A stretch of DNA of 6,108 nucleotides from Planctomycetaceae bacterium (GTDB taxonomy: Bacteria > Planctomycetota > Planctomycetia > Planctomycetales > Planctomycetaceae), in contig JAESQE010000122.1 in NCBI GenBank assembly GCA_016765335.1, positions 1 through 6,108 on the forward strand. Reading direction: 5' to 3'. The notes under the pieces were generated by a model that ran no database searches, was not told where the DNA came from, and was given only the letters and a program-made list of their open reading frames with translations. A program made the position numbers and the translations under genes. Shown piece after piece: positions 5,679-6,108 of the stretch. Every line of letters starts with the position of its first letter. Within the stretch, counting starts at the first letter, position 1.

Positions 5679-5779
5679 ATACCAAACTCAATTAATACTT
5701 GCGAGAAGATATCCCTCGTGGCCTTGTACTGACAAGGACTTAGGAAACATACAACGCGCAAACAAATACGCGAATACGT
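5679..5779 (-). repeat. 101-bp repeated element, copy B
   Basis: This is the inverted partner of 2254-2354, about 87% identical without gaps. The identical core is 5715-5744 and holds the hairpin arms ACAAGG (5732-5737) and CCTTGT (5722-5727). Read on the minus strand, the element ends in GTATTAT, a -10-like box about 100 nt upstream of the secG start, so copy B may supply the secG promoter. No good -35 box is seen at 16-18 nt from it. Confidence 0.85.
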
Positions 5780-5886
5780 GTAAGGTTACAGTGCAAATCT
5801 CTTTATGTCTAGAAATCTTGCTCTGAATAGTATACTGCACAACAACCTCAATTGTACATTAACGATCCATTGAAGGTTTTGGATCA

Positions 5887-6108
5887 CTACTTAGACAATT
5901 TTAAGCCGGCTTCGATGATTGGACCAAAATTATCAACTGACAGGCTGGCTCCCCCCACAAGGGCACCATCGACGTTGGTCTGTCCCAACAACTCCAGTGC
6001 ATTGGCAGGCTTGACACTTCCCCCATACAGAATACGGATAGAATCAGCCAGTTCTTGAGTATAACGGCTTGCCAACCATTTGCGAAGGTGAGCATGAGCT
6101 TGTTCAGC
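5887..6108 (-). CDS. tpiA: Triosephosphate isomerase, C-terminal part (cut by the window edge)
   Basis: TpiA interconverts dihydroxyacetone phosphate and glyceraldehyde 3-phosphate in glycolysis and gluconeogenesis. Only the last 73 residues are inside the window; the frame stays open to the edge, so the start lies to the right. Visible are the end of barrel helix 6 ([13 protein letters not shown]), the strand-7 phosphate-binding loop [12 protein letters not shown], and the strand-8 motif [10 protein letters not shown], both classic TIM signatures. The closing helix ends at LKLSK. Two consecutive stops, TAG and TGA, end the gene. It lies upstream of secG on the same strand, the usual order, but 311 bp separate them and copy B of the repeated element lies between. 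The apparent full-length size cannot be judged. Confidence 0.95.
   Translation of the reverse strand, partial: AEQAHAHLRKWLASRYTQELADSIRILYGGSVKPANALELLGQTNVDGALVGGASLSVDNFGPIIEAGLKLSK

Larger units (their letters stand above)
5576..5886. other. tpiA-secG spacer
   Basis: The 311-bp spacer has no gene. From the tpiA side toward secG it holds A/T-rich sequence (5780-5886) with no clear terminator, copy B of the 101-bp element (5679-5779), a -10-like TATTAT at the inner end of that copy, a leader, a tandem 17-nt repeat (5595-5628) and the secG ribosome binding site. This is the probable promoter region of secG. Confidence 0.6.

Noticed and set aside
2254..5779. Composite transposon carrying the five-gene block
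   Set aside because: No transposase, integrase or visible target duplication, and the gene order inside is the normal conserved one.
1..6108. CRISPR arrays, tRNA or rRNA genes
   Set aside because: No regularly spaced direct repeats and no recognisable tRNA or rRNA sequence were found on reading both strands.

Overview
The window looks like chromosomal DNA from a member of the Planctomycetota, probably of the Gimesia/Planctomyces type. The evidence is the gene set and order (tpiA, secG, yicC, gmk, rpoZ, coaC-like), planctomycete-type omega and APS-kinase sequences, and a SecG with a long charged tail. The phylum is a fairly confident inference from protein character. The genus is a guess.

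Layout. Positions 1-452 hold no convincing gene. They carry an outward-facing promoter-like pair and a hairpin that may be the leader of a gene to the left of the window. cysC (533-1144, minus) ends at a good intrinsic terminator (453-487). A divergent intergenic region (1145-1418) separates it from a conserved protein of unknown function (1419-1930, plus), which is broken by a one-base deletion near 1772. Positions 1931-2467 are a gene-poor spacer with an inverted repeat and copy A of a 101-bp element. From 2468 to 5575 lies a minus-strand housekeeping cluster, transcribed secG > yicC > gmk > rpoZ > coaC-like flavoprotein. Its last three genes overlap or nearly abut. The spacer 5576-5886 carries copy B of the 101-bp element, followed by the 3' end of tpiA, which runs off the right edge.

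The cluster mixes central functions: protein export (SecG), RNA turnover (YicC), GMP to GDP conversion (Gmk), RNA polymerase assembly (RpoZ) and coenzyme A synthesis (CoaC). The short spacings suggest co-transcription of yicC-gmk-rpoZ-coaC. secG is probably driven from the tpiA-secG spacer and is followed by a weak terminator-like hairpin.

Two things stand out. First, the 101-bp element occurs twice in inverted orientation, about 87% identical with a perfect 30-nt core. Both copies point inward and bracket the secG-to-coaC block. Each contains small hairpins and ends in a -10-like box; copy B faces secG, while copy A faces the 3' end of coaC. Second, two genes carry lesions although all their family motifs are intact: an in-frame TAG in the coaC-like gene and a frameshift in the unknown gene. 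These may be sequencing errors, true mutations or recoding, and the sequence alone cannot decide.
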